NCBI GenBank assembly: GCA_964463485.1 | Contig: CAYXDO010000007.1 | Location: 1 to 64,000, forward strand | Reading direction: 5' to 3' | Length of the DNA stretch: 64,000 nt | DNA from: CAYXDO01 sp964463485 | GTDB lineage: Bacteria; Myxococcota; Kuafuiibacteriia; Kuafuiibacteriales; Kuafuiibacteriaceae | Shown: piece after piece, positions 1 through 8,080 of the stretch | How the letters are laid out: every line of letters starts with the position of its first letter | How positions within the stretch are numbered: the first letter of the stretch is position 1 | Notes under the pieces: model-generated | Told to the model about the DNA's origin: nothing | The model's database searches: none | What the model saw: the letters and a program-made list of their open reading frames with translations, nothing else | Program-made: the position numbers and the translations under genes

Positions 1-32
1 TTCGCGTCCAAAGTCTTGCCAGATCGTGCGCG

Positions 33-50
33 AACTTTGGGAGAAAGAGA
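33..50. repeat. 18-bp direct repeat, copy 1
   Basis: The sequence AACTTTGGGAGAAAGAGA is repeated exactly at 873-890; a shared AGATCG lies 6 bases before each copy (21-26 and 861-866). The two copies flank the 203-residue minus-strand gene. They could be a shared regulatory site upstream of successive minus-strand genes, or the scar of a duplication or insertion. Confidence 0.6.
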
Positions 51-160
51 TTATCAAGTCCGAACACTCACCCCGTTGCGAGGGGACTGAGTAGCTATCT
101 AAGGCTAGCGTGTCAATCCAGACCACGAGCAGACCGAGGGCGAGACTCACTCGACCGGGC

Positions 161-772
161 TCAGCGGTTTTTCGAAGTGCCGCGGCTGGGTGTCGAGCCC
201 GGGGACCTCGAGGGCAGCGATTCCTTGAACAGCAAATAGTGCCGCCGAACTCGGTCCACGTATTCCTCGGACGCGAGGCACTGGTCCTGGATCACTTCGA
301 GAAGGGCTGACTCATACGAGCATCGACGCGGACGATCGGGTTCGAGAATGGGTCCCTTTGCGTCCCTCGCCAACTCATGATCCCCTCGGGCCCATTTCAC
401 ATAGAAATCCAGGGGCTCCCAGCCAAAGCCAATCGTAGTGACATGCTCGGAGCCGGCGCGAACGAAGAGCATCGCTCGACGACAATCGCACGATTTTCCC
501 GCACAGAAGGCTTCGATGAGGTCGTAGCGGCCCGGTGGTACCACAGAACCCTTCGAGAAGTGGAGGGCGCGGGTCTCGGCGAAGGCCAGCGTCTCGTGGA
601 GCGTGTAAAAGGGCCGGAATCGACCTTCGTTCGGATCCACGTCCGCGCCAGCCAGCCTCGCGAACATCTGGGAAACATCGAGGAGGGACGGGCGCGCAGA
701 GATAGGCTGTGGCCCCGCGGCGCGCGGCCTCGCTCTTCTCGAGTTGCGTCCGATGGGCTTGAACCGTGCCAC
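161..772 (-). CDS. conserved hypothetical protein with CDC motif
   Basis: A 203-residue cytoplasmic protein of unknown function, starting with GTG at 772. It has an Arg-rich N-terminus (residues 1-30) and a central segment built around FCAGKSCDCRR. Clustered cysteines of this kind in an otherwise soluble protein suggest a metal site and resemble a family of small uncharacterised bacterial proteins with a YC-x(4)-CDCRR core; that comparison is from memory. The C-terminus is basic and low-complexity. There is no signal peptide or membrane segment, and the true start may lie further downstream. The gene sits alone between two copies of an 18-bp repeat, upstream of nothing recognisable on its own strand within the window. 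The reading frame looks coding, but no function is assigned. Confidence 0.6.
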   Translation of the reverse strand: MARFKPIGRNSRRARPRAAGPQPISARPSLLDVSQMFARLAGADVDPNEGRFRPFYTLHETLAFAETRALHFSKGSVVPPGRYDLIEAFCAGKSCDCRRAMLFVRAGSEHVTTIGFGWEPLDFYVKWARGDHELARDAKGPILEPDRPRRCSYESALLEVIQDQCLASEEYVDRVRRHYLLFKESLPSRSPGSTPSRGTSKNR

Positions 773-872
773 GTCCTTAGTTCGGACATTCGAGGAGCGG
801 CGTCAAGGGCGAGTTGTCGTCGGGCGCTGTGGAGCTTGGGTCCGAGACCGAGTGGGACGGAGATCGGAAGGC

Positions 873-890
873 AACTTTGGGAGAAAGAGA
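873..890. repeat. 18-bp direct repeat, copy 2
   Basis: Second exact copy of AACTTTGGGAGAAAGAGA, about 100 bp upstream of the start of the minus-strand gene at 161-772. The region 773-974 otherwise holds no convincing gene. Confidence 0.6.
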
Positions 891-974
891 CTCGCCTCGT
901 TGCTGTTGCGGCTGTTGTTGCTGTTGGGTGATTGAGACGACGTACTCGATGCCCTCTGAACTCTGAACCGCTAC

Positions 975-1355
975 TCAGACCCTCTGCACTCCGACTTGAT
1001 TCGCATACTCAGCGAGAGCCTCCAGATCGTCGAGATCGGAGGTGAGCGCGGTCCCACCCGGTTCTGCGAAGGCCACGACGAGCGCGTCGACCGCGGAGCC
1101 TCGACCAGCTTGCCGCCGCAACTGCGCCGCGCGACGTGCCAACGGCTCAGGAGTCGCTTCTACGACCTTGCACGTCTTCAAGAACTGGTTCGCCCGGGCG
1201 TCCCGCCCGACATGACCTTCCAGACACTCGACCAACACGATCGCTGGAACGACGGGCGGCCACAGGTCGTGCTTGCGCAGCGCAATGATCAACGCAGCTG
1301 CCTCTCGGGAGCGCTGAGCCAAACTGCTGACTCCGCTCGCGTCGAGGACGAGCAC
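975..1355 (-). CDS. VapC-like PIN-domain toxin (intact)
   Basis: A 126-residue PIN-domain protein, predicted to be a Mg2+-dependent ribonuclease toxin of a type II toxin-antitoxin module. The expected acidic residues are present: D5 (VLDAS), E43 (VECLEG), D90 (SAVDAL) and D107 (LTSDLDD). Length and motif order match VapC. It starts with GTG at 1355, three bases after the stop of the antitoxin remnant (1359-1361), so it was translationally coupled to the antitoxin. The antitoxin reading frame upstream is split by an insertion sequence, yet the toxin has no frameshift or stop. It may be silent for lack of a promoter, or held in check by an antitoxin fragment or by a homologue elsewhere. Both the fold and the TA role are family-based inference. 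Confidence 0.85.
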   Translation of the reverse strand: MLVLDASGVSSLAQRSREAAALIIALRKHDLWPPVVPAIVLVECLEGHVGRDARANQFLKTCKVVEATPEPLARRAAQLRRQAGRGSAVDALVVAFAEPGGTALTSDLDDLEALAEYANQVGVQRV

Positions 1356-1358
1356 CCG

Positions 1359-1490
1359 TCACCCTGCCTTGCGCAGGGTCCGTCGAGCCACTCGTCGAGC
1401 TACGGCCTCGGCGCGTGCAACCTGGCCGTCGCTGGGTGGGCCCACCTCGTCGAGCAGACCGGCGACGTACCGATCCGTCTCTGCTAGCAC
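1359..1490 (-). pseudogene. antitoxin C-terminal half, separated by IS
   Basis: From base 1484 down to the TGA at 1359-1361 the frame encodes 41 residues beginning AETDRYVAGLLDEV, typical of the toxin-binding tail of VapB-like antitoxins. It ends just before the PIN toxin start. The upstream half lies at 3498-3618 on the other side of the insertion. Removing 1487-3495 and one TA restores one continuous frame of 82 codons through a CTA (Leu) codon. With the element in place, a GTG at 1490 (inside the IS end) or TTG at 1493 could start a 43-45 residue fragment, but I see no good ribosome binding site. Confidence 0.8.
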
Positions 1491-3495
1491 CAAACGCCCA
1501 GGCGCGCCGATTTTGGCGTTTTTCGAAGTTCCGGGGATCGACGCGGACTGGTTGGCGGCCCATGATCGCTGCGTGAGCGCGGCAGAGAACGCGACTCGGA
1601 GTCGCGAGGATCGACGAATGGCGGTTCTATCGGCTTGGGCCGTGGAGACGAAGATTGATCTCGAACAGCTCGACCTCGGCCAGCAGTGGGTCTTGTTCGC
1701 GGCCCTTGAGGTCGTCGCGTTCTTAGATACGGTGGGCCCACTGAAGCGAATGGTCGGCTACTTCCTCGCGCATTCGGGCATGGGGCTCACGAGCGCCGTC
1801 GTGGCCGCGGTTGTCGGAGTCTCCGATCGGGCAGTCCGTAAGACACGAAGTCAGTCGCCGGAGGACCGCCTACACAACGTCCGGCACCCCTCGCAGGGCC
1901 ATCGCAAGCCGAAGCTTGCGACTCGGGATGTTGGAAGGCTCGCGAAGTTTTTTGCGACAAATCCAAAGGCTAAGGTGGCTGAAGTACTATCGTTCGTGAG
2001 TATCGAGTTTTCTGTCGATCTGGACCGTTTGACTCTGCGACGATTCGTGAAGAAATTCGGCCTTGGTTGCCTTCGTGGCGACCAAGTTATTGTCGAAGAC
2101 TCCCCCCTTTTGTCGCCCACACGAACTTCGGAGGTGCATTCCTGCTGATTCCGGAGGCTTTGAAACTGAGTCGGGTCGCCGAAACGTGTCTGAAGCGCCT
2201 TGGCAAATCATGGCAGCCGACTCGGCTCGTGCTTTCTCTGTTCTTCAAAGCCATTCTCGGCGTTCCGAGAGTCTTCCACTTCGAGAGTCTCGATGACGTC
2301 GGCTTCGCGATTCTCACAGGCGGGAAGCGAGTGCTCGGACGCAGTGCACTTGGTGGCCTTGTTCGCGCAGCCTCGGTACGCGGCGTCTTTGCTCTGGTCA
2401 AGAAGACCGAGGCTCGTATCCCGTGGTCCAAAATCCTCCATATCAGTATTGACGAGCACGCGATTGCTCGATTCACGCGGAAGTTTGCGATCAAGAAGGG
2501 CTACCACACGATTCGTAATAAGCGAATGAAGGTCGAAAAACTTTTCTTTTCGTACTGCGTTCGAACTCATAGGCTACTGTCAATTATCGTCACTCGCGGG
2601 AACGCTCGACTCTCCGAGCTCAGTATTCAGCTGCTGAAACGGCTTCGCCGTCGAGCACGCGGTGCGCAGATTCGAGTAATCCTAGACGCAGGTGCCGCTG
2701 AAAACTACAGCCGGCTGCTCGAACTCACGCGCCAAAGGAACCAGGTGACGATCGTTCGAACTCCGCGACGCCCGACCTATCGCAAGCTGTGGGAGTCGAT
2801 TCCGAAATCCGCGTGGACTGATCTTGAGGAACCGGGTCCTTATAAGAAAGCGCCGCCAAAGCGGATCTCGATTGCCGAGTCACGCATGAAGGTCGCCGGA
2901 ACTGATGTGCGTACAATCGTCATCCGGGAACGAGCGCGTCGGGGCAAGGACCGGTGGCATGCACTGTGTGTGGGTGTTCGGCGACGAGCTCACGCCCGCC
3001 TATGACATCGTCCGCGAGTTTCGCGAACGTCAAGATCACGAACAGACCTATCGCATCATGCTCCATGACCTCTTCGGCGACACAGCCCCTTCCGGATACA
3101 ACAAAAAAAGCAAAAACCCACGCAGGCCCGGCTTTCAACAAAACGCTTTGACCCTCTACAGCTGGATCGCCGCGCTCGCGGCAAACACACTCATCCAGTT
3201 CGCTCAAACCCTCCCCGCAGCGCTGCCGCCCGGAAAATACAACCGCTACCACCCTCGAACGCTTCGACGTTGGCTCTTCGTCGTACCAGCCGAGATATGG
3301 CAGACGTCGAATACACTCATTGTACACCTCCGCCCGTTGAAACTTAGACCTCTGTGGGTGACAATTGTGGACCGATTCAACGCTCGTGCCGTCCGAATTC
3401 CGTGGCTTGAGAATCGCCGCATTCTATTGTCGCTCAGTGGATCGCGAGCGGAACCAGTATTCGATCCAGCCGCGAACCGCCTGGGCGTTTGGTGC
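1487..3495 (+). mobile_element. 2.0-kb insertion sequence with 18-bp perfect inverted repeats
   Basis: The ends carry perfect 18-bp terminal inverted repeats, GCACCAAACGCCCAGGCG at 1487-1504 and its complement at 3478-3495. They are flanked by TA (1485-1486 and 3496-3497), or by CTAG if a four-base duplication is assumed; both readings reconstruct the target CTGCTAGCAG. The element has lower GC than its neighbours and encodes one transposase split over three frames. A TA target would fit the IS630/Tc1-mariner type of insertion, but the transposase is not a typical IS630 protein, so the family is left open. It is inserted in an antitoxin gene. Confidence 0.85.
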
Positions 3496-3498
3496 TAG
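1513..3498 (+). pseudogene. DDE-type transposase, two frameshifts
   Basis: Three overlapping frames form one protein of about 660 residues. Part 1 (about 1513-2105) has a helical N-terminus and a helix-turn-helix region near VVAAVVGVSDRAVRK. Part 2 (about 2100-2965) holds the first two catalytic acids, SIDEHA and VILDAGA. Part 3 (about 2960-3498) has a likely final Glu in RQDHEQTYRI. The first switch (-1) falls at a C6T4 run (2102-2111), and the second (+1) at a TG-rich stretch near 2967-2983. The last frame ends at a TAG formed by the flanking target duplication (3496-3498). No good ATG precedes the conserved N-terminus; TTG at 1513 is one candidate. Two opposite frameshifts suggest a dead gene, although the first could be programmed slippage. 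Confidence 0.7.
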
Positions 3499-3618
3499 CA
3501 GATCTTGGCGACGTAGCTCCACCTCTACCGCCTTCTGCAGGAGCTCCGAGACCGCGAGACCGCGCGCCTTCACTTCCCGGTACATGGCTTCCGGAAGATA
3601 AACTTGCATTCTTGGCAT
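3424..3618 (-). pseudogene. antitoxin N-terminal half fused to IS-end codons
   Basis: ATG at 3618 begins MPRMQVYLPEAMYREVK, a ribbon-helix-helix type DNA-binding N-terminus of a VapB-like antitoxin. The native frame runs 41 codons to the CTA codon at 3496-3498. It then reads through the IS inverted repeat for 23 foreign residues (starting APNAQAVRGW) to a stop at 3424. The DNA-binding half is therefore kept while the toxin-neutralising half is lost from this polypeptide; it could still bind its own promoter. The reconstructed 82-residue antitoxin is normal for the family. An ATG at 3609 is an alternative start. Confidence 0.8.
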
Positions 3619-3625
3619 ACGCCTA

Positions 3626-3653
3626 GTTATACACCTCACGACTCTGGAGGCAA
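3626..3653 (-). promoter_or_regulatory. sigma-70-like promoter of the antitoxin-toxin operon
   Basis: On the minus strand, TTGCCT (3653-3648) and TATAAC (3631-3626) are separated by 16 bases and point at the antitoxin ATG at 3618. The predicted transcript start, about 3619, would make the message leaderless or nearly so, a common arrangement for TA operons in high-GC bacteria. The insertion sequence lies between this promoter and the toxin gene. Confidence 0.45.
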
Positions 3654-3826
3654 GCCTCGAGCAGGGTCGTTCTTGTCGTTCTTCGGTCCGCTTGGCAACG
3701 GCTCGCTGCGTACGTACTCTGCCTGGGCGAGCTTGGAGTCGCACCTTCGGTGTTCAGGAAAGCCGGATATCGACGATGCCGATCCCATCTGCGCACGCGG
3801 GTCTACTCGCGAGAGTATGTGTGACT

Positions 3827-5509
3827 CTACCGAGCCATGGCTTCGGTTCGGCCCCCTGGGTTGTGCAGTCGAGTGATTTCGGGTTGCTCCACGAGCCACT
3901 CGTACCAGACGTGGGTGCGGCTGGCTCGCCGAAAGAAGTGGAGCTCGATGGGTTCGAGGCGACGCAGTCGGATCGCTCGCTCGAGGGGGAAGTAGAGCGG
4001 CGCCCAAGACGAGCCGGCGGTTTCGCGACCGGGCAGGATGGAGATTCGATGGCCCGCGTACAGGTCTGACTCGAAGAATCCCGCGAAGCCATGCAACACG
4101 CTCGTCGACATGGGGAGGAATTCGAGCTTGGCCTGTCGATCGCTATCGAGTCCTTTGAGGTCCCGATCTGGTCTTGGGTGCATGAACTCGAAGCAAGGTT
4201 TCGGGGCGGCGAGCAAGTGAGAGCGTCCGAGGGTGGACACGACCGGGCGCTCCGAGCGGGTTCCTTCGCGGGAAGCCGCGGAGAAGAGCGTCGGGGCGAA
4301 CACTGGCGCCAGCCAACTCTGGTAGTAGGAGGGCAGGACGATCGCGTGGGGTGCGAGATGGCGCTCCATGGGTTCGAGACACTCAGGTGAGAGCTCGTTG
4401 TCCCCGAACCCTCCGAGGAGCTCACTGACGAGCAGGTCGATAGGTCGTTCTGGGACGAACGCGCGCATGTCGCCTTCGAAGAACCGGACTTGGTCGCCCC
4501 ACTCTCCACGAATCCGCTGCCGGAGAGTGACTGCGGCGTTCGGGTTCTTTTCGATCGCGAAAAGTCGCACTCTCTTGTCGAGCTCCTTGGCTGCGGCCAA
4601 GGTGGCTTCGACGAGGGGTCCGCGGCCAGCGCCTGCGACGACCACGTGCGCATCCTCGAGGGCGAGGTCGCGGAGCGCCGCTCGAATGGCCGCGAGGTAG
4701 CGGGTGTATTTTTCGGTTCCGAGCTCGAAGTGCTCGTAGGTTTGGCTGTCGAGGTGGTCACGCAGGGGCTGCGCGGCGGTGATGAGCTGCCCGGCGTAGC
4801 GCGCGGACGTTTGTCCGTCCGTGGACAGCGCGCCCCAGGAAGCGCTGAAGAGGGTGTCGAGGGCCTTGCGCGCCTCGATGAGCGAAGCGTCCGTTCGAGC
4901 GAGCACGAGCCCGGAGCGAGCGAGCTTGGTGAAAAAGCGTCCCATGGCTTCGCGAACGTCGGCGCCTGCCCGCAGGAGGAGCTCGGCTTCGACCGCGAGG
5001 CACTCGACGGGCTCGGCGAGCCATCGCGCGAGCTCGTCTGGTCCCGGGACTTTGTGGGTGACTTCCAGGCACAAGACGAGTCGAGGGTCGTAGTCACAGA
5101 TCGTGCGGATGCGGTCCCAGTTGGTCCAGCTGGTTTCGTCCCAGGCGACCGGAACCCAGACCGGGGCGGTGGAGGCGGGTTCGAGCAAGTGGGCCATGAG
5201 GGCTCGGCCGTAATCGGCGATGGGTTCGAAGGGCGGGGGCGCGATGACGACCGGCAGGCCGAGGTGACGAGACCAGGCCAGCTGCTTCTCGAGGGCGGGC
5301 TCGGTGGTGGCGGTGCCGCGTCCTACGATGAAGCTGCGCCAGGTCGCCGCACCCAAGTCTCGGTCCGAGTAGCCGTCCTCGCCTTCGGGCGCTAGGTCCA
5401 GCACGGCGAAGTCGAAGCCGCCGTCGCAGACCCGCTGAAACGAGGCCGCCAAGTCGTGGTCGGCGGTCATGCGAACGCCCGTGTGGAGGCGCTCCGTCTC
5501 TTCGCTCAT
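3827..5509 (-). CDS. PRMT5-like type II protein arginine methyltransferase
   Basis: This 560-residue protein follows the whole architecture of eukaryotic PRMT5: an N-terminal TIM-barrel-like part (about 1-245), a SAM-binding Rossmann domain (about 255-395) and a C-terminal beta-barrel (about 396-560). PRMT5 transfers methyl groups from SAM to arginine, making symmetric dimethylarginine. Matches to human PRMT5, recalled from memory, include SQTYEHFE (Y258, F261, K267, equal to human Y324, F327, K333), AGAGRGPLV (292-300), AIEKNPNAAVTL (E320), and the double-E loop SELLGGFGDNELSPE with E363 and E372. APKPCFEF, VLHGFAGFFE, W502 and VWYEW follow, and it ends near HNPGGR. The Phe that sets symmetric methylation in PRMT5 is kept. 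No MEP50-like WD40 partner is nearby. It lies 146 bases downstream of hsp20. The substrate is unknown. Confidence 0.93.
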   Translation of the reverse strand: MSEETERLHTGVRMTADHDLAASFQRVCDGGFDFAVLDLAPEGEDGYSDRDLGAATWRSFIVGRGTATTEPALEKQLAWSRHLGLPVVIAPPPFEPIADYGRALMAHLLEPASTAPVWVPVAWDETSWTNWDRIRTICDYDPRLVLCLEVTHKVPGPDELARWLAEPVECLAVEAELLLRAGADVREAMGRFFTKLARSGLVLARTDASLIEARKALDTLFSASWGALSTDGQTSARYAGQLITAAQPLRDHLDSQTYEHFELGTEKYTRYLAAIRAALRDLALEDAHVVVAGAGRGPLVEATLAAAKELDKRVRLFAIEKNPNAAVTLRQRIRGEWGDQVRFFEGDMRAFVPERPIDLLVSELLGGFGDNELSPECLEPMERHLAPHAIVLPSYYQSWLAPVFAPTLFSAASREGTRSERPVVSTLGRSHLLAAPKPCFEFMHPRPDRDLKGLDSDRQAKLEFLPMSTSVLHGFAGFFESDLYAGHRISILPGRETAGSSWAPLYFPLERAIRLRRLEPIELHFFRRASRTHVWYEWLVEQPEITRLHNPGGRTEAMAR

Positions 5510-5569
5510 GGGCCGCGCATCCTACCGGAAGCTCCCACAAAGCGGTGGACTTGCTTGTCCCGAACGAAG

Positions 5570-5618
5570 CGGGGCGGGGGAACCGGCGTCGAAAGAACAC
5601 CGGCTCGGGCCCGCCCCG
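5570..5618 (-). terminator. GC-rich nested stem-loop after hsp20
   Basis: CGGGGCGGG (5570-5578) pairs with CCCGCCCCG (5610-5618), and an inner CCGG/CCGG pair can extend the structure. It lies 38-86 bases downstream of the hsp20 stop and upstream of the PRMT5 start on the same strand. There is no clear T run, so it could be a weak terminator or attenuator, or a hairpin in the methyltransferase leader. Confidence 0.35.
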
Positions 5619-5655
5619 TTCAACCGGAGAAGGTCAGGTGATCGGCGCCGGCTTC

Positions 5656-6108
5656 TCAGCCGACTTTGACCTCGATCGCCTTGGGTTTCTGCACCTCCGC
5701 GCGCGGAACTCGGACCGAGAGCAGGCCGTCCTTGAACTCAGCGACCAGCTTCTGCTCGTTGATGTCCTCCGGCAGCGTGAAGCTCCGGAGGAAGCTTCCG
5801 TAGTACCGCTCCACACGATGGAAGCGCTTGCCCTTTTCCTCCTTCTCCTGATGCCGCTCCCCGGTGATGCTCAGGACACCGTCCTTCACTCGGACCTTGA
5901 TGTCCTCCTTCTTCATCCCTGGGAGCTCTGCCGTCACGCAATACTCCTCGGGGGTCGAGGCCACGTCGACGGCAGGCATCCAGTCCGAGCGAGTCATGTT
6001 CTCATCGCCCGGGGTGCGCTCGTACTCCGGCCAGCGGCCGAAGAAGCGACTCATCAACTTCTGCATCTCATCCAACTCCTGAGATGGATTCCAACGGGTC
6101 AGGTTCAT
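5656..6108 (-). CDS. Hsp20 family small heat-shock protein
   Basis: A 150-residue alpha-crystallin-domain chaperone, expected to form cytoplasmic oligomers that hold unfolding proteins. The N-terminal arm contains NPSQELDEMQKLMSRFF, typical of bacterial Hsp20. The core starts near WMPAVDVASTPEEY and includes ELPGMKKEDIKV, GVLSITGER and RSFTLPEDIN, followed by DGLLSVRVPRAE. The C-terminal tail is short and ends in KAIEVKVG. The ATG at 6108 is chosen because AAAGGAG lies 7 bases upstream; the open frame extends 18 codons further without a ribosome binding site. It is the first gene of a possible two-gene minus-strand unit with the PRMT5 homologue. No CIRCE-type inverted repeat is obvious upstream. 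Confidence 0.93.
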   Translation of the reverse strand: MNLTRWNPSQELDEMQKLMSRFFGRWPEYERTPGDENMTRSDWMPAVDVASTPEEYCVTAELPGMKKEDIKVRVKDGVLSITGERHQEKEEKGKRFHRVERYYGSFLRSFTLPEDINEQKLVAEFKDGLLSVRVPRAEVQKPKAIEVKVG

Positions 6109-6283
6109 ACGTACTCCTTTCGCACTGGGCTCGTTCCCGCGCCCAGAAGTCGTGCAACTCATAGGCCTCTACGCTCGACCGTCTAGTCCCCTCGCTTCGA
6201 GCGAAGGAATTTTCTGTTTTCTGGGGTCCCACGCAAGGGTTTCGTGAGGGAGGCGAGATACTCATCGATCGCTTGCCTCTTTG

Positions 6284-6325
6284 CCCTCGACCCTCGACCC
6301 TCGACCCTCGACCCTCGACCCTCGA
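6284..6325. repeat. six tandem copies of a 7-bp unit
   Basis: CCCTCGA is repeated six times without interruption, 72 bases upstream of the NlpC/P60 gene start. Such a tract can change copy number by slippage and so alter promoter spacing; any effect on expression is inference. Confidence 0.9.
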
Positions 6326-6397
6326 TCCCCGGATCGCGTGCGGGACGGCGGTCACGAACGGGCGCCCGGCGCGATTCGATGCGACAGTGGGTCGAGT

Positions 6398-8014
6398 ATG
6401 CGTCGCGAGAACTGGCTGGTCGCGTCTCTATTCCTGTTCCCCTCAGTGTCCCTGGCCCAAGGGGCGCTCGGCCCGGAGTCGCTCCTCGAATACATCCAGG
6501 CCCGCTCCGACCTCGAGGAGGTCCAGCGCAGGGCGTACGAGAGCGAGATCAGGGTTCGGTTCGGTGGGGAAGCGCTCGAGCCCCAAGACGCAGGTCACGT
6601 CGAGATTAGGGTCGCCAAGGAGATCCTATCGGCGGCGATCTTTCTGCAAATCCCTGCCAAACGCGCCGTTGCCGGAGCTTGGGACGGATACCACGGAGCC
6701 CTCGACTACGTGCCTCCGCCGATCGCCGTGGACTACGAGATCCTGAAGTTTCAGGGGCGTCCTCCCAAGGGTCGACCGATCGACCTCGCCTTCGACTTTC
6801 CCAAGTATTACGCCGACGAAATCGCGCCCGACCTCGTCGCGTACTGGGAAGACGCCTTGGCCACGGACAAGGTCCGTGAGTGGGACATCGAAGAGACCAA
6901 GCAGGCCCTCGACGAGACCCGTAAGTTGATGCGGCCTTTGCTGCTCGAGAAGCTCCGGCTCCTCGCACGCCTCGCCAAAGACCGAGCTCGCGCGACCGGC
7001 CGACGCCAGAAATTTCTCGAGGAGGCCACCGCCGAGATCGAGGCCGAGCTGTCTCGCTCCTTCAAAGGAGTCGCGGCCAAGCCGGAGGTCCTCGACCGCA
7101 GCCGCGAGCCCTTCGCGCGCCTGAAGCTCCAGCTCGAGGCAACGCGCGGCAAGCTCACCGACGAGGATGCGCTGCTCGATCCGGCCTTCTTCCGGGCCGC
7201 GGCCGATCGAGAGCAGAAGGAACGCGAAGCGCGCGAGCAACGTGCGCGAGACGAAGCTCGCCGAGAGGCCGAGGAGCGTCGGTTCCGCGACGCGTATCAG
7301 CGCCTCGCGGACGAGGCCAAGGCGGCCCGGGAGCGCGACGAGGCTGAGCGCAGGGAGCGCGACGCCGACGAGCGTGAGGCCGAGGCGCGCGCACGCGCGG
7401 AGCGCGAGGCGGCCGAGCAAGAAAGGGACCGGGCGCGCCTCGAGGAGCTGAATCGGAGGCTGGAGCGAGAGTCCAAAGACCGAGCCCGAAGACGTCGCGA
7501 GCTCGAGGAGCGGCTCGAAAGGGAACGTAAGGACCGAGAAGAGTCCTTAGAGCGCCAATCCCGCGAAAGAGATCGACGAGAACGAGAGTCGAGGGAGCTC
7601 GAGGCTCGCGATCGAGGTGAGTCCTGGTCGTTCGATCGCATTCGCGCGCGGCTCGATGGAGTCGTTGGTTCCTGGCTCGGGACTCCGTACCTCTGGGGGG
7701 GCTCGCAAAAAGGCGTCGGCACCGATTGCTCCGGATTCACTCGCGGAGTCATGTTGGAGGGATTCTCGCGGCAGCTCCCGCGCACGAGCCGCGACCAATT
7801 CCTCGAAGGTCAGGAGGTCGAGAGTGCTCCGGATGCCGGTGATCTCGTCTTCTTCGACATCAAAGACGCCGGCCAAATCAGCCATGTCGGCGTGGCGCTC
7901 GGTAACGGAAAATTCGCCCACGCCGGAACTTCGTCGGGCGTGACGCGAGCAGACCTGTCCGCTCGATACTTTCAGCGAGCGTACCGGGGCGCCCGCCGAG
8001 TCATCGGACAGTGA
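6398..8014 (+). CDS. exported NlpC/P60 protein with long charged coiled coil
   Basis: A 538-residue predicted secreted or periplasmic protein. The ATG at 6398 gives a signal peptide (MRRENWLVASLFLFPSVSLA, cleavage after AQG or nearby). Residues about 25-250 are a helical domain I do not recognise. Residues about 260-400 are an extreme Arg/Glu-rich coiled coil. The C-terminal 120 residues form an NlpC/P60 cysteine peptidase domain: GTPYLWGG, then GTDCSGFTRGVM with the catalytic Cys, GDLVFFD, and SHVGVALGNGKFAHAG with the catalytic His. Members of this family cut peptide stems of peptidoglycan. The rod could hold the hydrolase away from a membrane or partner, as in other coiled-coil cell-wall hydrolases. 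A six-copy 7-bp repeat lies just upstream. Confidence 0.88.
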   Translation: MRRENWLVASLFLFPSVSLAQGALGPESLLEYIQARSDLEEVQRRAYESEIRVRFGGEALEPQDAGHVEIRVAKEILSAAIFLQIPAKRAVAGAWDGYHGALDYVPPPIAVDYEILKFQGRPPKGRPIDLAFDFPKYYADEIAPDLVAYWEDALATDKVREWDIEETKQALDETRKLMRPLLLEKLRLLARLAKDRARATGRRQKFLEEATAEIEAELSRSFKGVAAKPEVLDRSREPFARLKLQLEATRGKLTDEDALLDPAFFRAAADREQKEREAREQRARDEARREAEERRFRDAYQRLADEAKAARERDEAERRERDADEREAEARARAEREAAEQERDRARLEELNRRLERESKDRARRRRELEERLERERKDREESLERQSRERDRRERESRELEARDRGESWSFDRIRARLDGVVGSWLGTPYLWGGSQKGVGTDCSGFTRGVMLEGFSRQLPRTSRDQFLEGQEVESAPDAGDLVFFDIKDAGQISHVGVALGNGKFAHAGTSSGVTRADLSARYFQRAYRGARRVIGQ

Positions 8015-8080
8015 TCAGTGAGACAGTGAGTCAGTGAGTAGACCCGTTGATTCGCCGTCGAGCTCGTGGCACCCTGAGGA

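Noticed and set aside
2102..2111. Programmed frameshift as the main explanation for the split transposase
   Set aside because: A second, opposite shift near 2970 has no slippery motif, so decay is the simpler reading.
3754..5097. Minus-strand open frame of 447 codons within the PRMT5 gene
   Set aside because: Ser/Arg/Pro-rich shadow in another frame; the PRMT5 frame has unmistakable motifs.
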